Under the pieces are notes generated by a model, which was not told where the DNA came from, ran no database searches, and worked only from the letters and a program-made list of their open reading frames with translations. Shown in pieces: positions 6,380-6,498 of a DNA stretch of 6,498 nucleotides. The stretch lies in NCBI GenBank assembly GCA_002431305.1, contig DJEG01000046.1, positions 997-7,494 on the forward strand, written 5' to 3'. Every line of letters begins with the position of its first letter. Position 1 is the first letter of the stretch. This DNA is from Ruminococcaceae bacterium UBA5904 (lineage in GTDB: Bacteria > Bacillota > Clostridia > Oscillospirales > Acutalibacteraceae). The position numbers and the translations under genes are program-made.

Positions 6380-6453
6380 GCGGGTGTAGTTCAATGGTAG
6401 AATCCCAGCCTTCCAAGCTGGTCGTGTGGGTTCGATTCCCATCACCCGCTCCA
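6380..6453 (+). tRNA. tRNA-Gly(TCC), CCA encoded
   Basis: A full cloverleaf can be drawn. Acceptor arms GCGGGTG (6380-6386) and CACCCGC (6443-6449) pair perfectly, with discriminator T6450 and encoded CCA at 6451-6453. The D arm is GTTC/GAAT with loop AATGGTA. The anticodon stem is CCAGC/GCTGG with loop CTTCCAA, giving anticodon TCC (6412-6414), which reads GGA and GGG glycine codons. The T arm is GTGGG/CCCAT with loop TTCGATT. Eight T residues follow at 6454-6461, and a second tRNA begins 18 bases after the CCA, so the two are probably processed from one transcript. Confidence 0.97.
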
Positions 6454-6471
6454 TTTTTTTTGACCCAACAT

Positions 6472-6498
6472 GCGTTTGTAGCTCAGGTGGATAGAGCA
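6472..6498 (+). tRNA. 5' part of a second tRNA, probably tRNA-Arg; cut by window end
   Basis: GCGTTTG (acceptor 5' arm, 6472-6478), TA, then a D arm GCTC (6481-6484), loop AGGTGGATA and GAGC (6494-6497). This is the standard start of a tRNA. The anticodon lies beyond the window; the GTAGCTCAGGTGGATAGAGCA style is most familiar from tRNA-Arg, so the isotype is a guess from resemblance only. Confidence 0.85.

Noticed and set aside
1..6498. Mobile element, CRISPR array, phage or defence system
   Set aside because: No transposase or integrase, no short regularly spaced direct repeats, no terminal repeats around gene blocks, and no recognisable defence or toxin genes. The nearby tRNA genes could serve as integration sites, but no duplicated tRNA end is visible.

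Overview
The window looks like chromosomal DNA of a moderate-GC member of the Firmicutes, most likely a Clostridia-type gut anaerobe. This is inferred from purine-rich Shine-Dalgarno sites (GGAGGA, AAAGGAG, GGAGGG, AGGGG), one TTG start, sigma-A type promoters with 17-base spacers, compact intrinsic terminators, a tRNA with encoded CCA, and a Gram-positive style lipoprotein. No marker gene fixes the genus.

Plus strand, 1-2864: two tandem paralogous calcineurin-like metallophosphoesterases (the first lacks its N-terminal part, cut by the window edge) are followed by a Gfo/Idh/MocA-family NAD(P)-dependent oxidoreductase. Spacings are 19 and 65 bases, so the three are probably one operon that ends at a hairpin at 2876-2914. 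The likely theme is a small phosphorylated metabolite or sugar derivative, but no substrate can be named.

Minus strand, 2930-6059: a small lipoprotein gene (2930-3277) with its own plausible promoter, and, upstream of it behind a strong terminator, an 885-residue secreted protein (3402-6059). The large protein has a signal peptide and five tandem copies of a ~115-residue beta-rich repeat. These are followed by a domain that appears to be interrupted by a helical insertion and by a final Ig-like domain. It has a very good TTGACA-17-TAATAT promoter.

Intergenic 6060-6379 is very AT-rich. It carries the divergent promoters for the secreted protein (minus) and the tRNA operon (plus), with a perfect 10-bp inverted repeat between them.

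Plus strand, 6380-6498: tRNA-Gly(TCC), then the 5' part of a second tRNA (probably Arg) cut by the window end.

I see no mobile element, CRISPR array, phage gene, toxin-antitoxin or defence system. The most noteworthy items are the repeat protein, whose domain I cannot confidently name, and the diverged tandem phosphoesterases. I do not claim a new biological system here.
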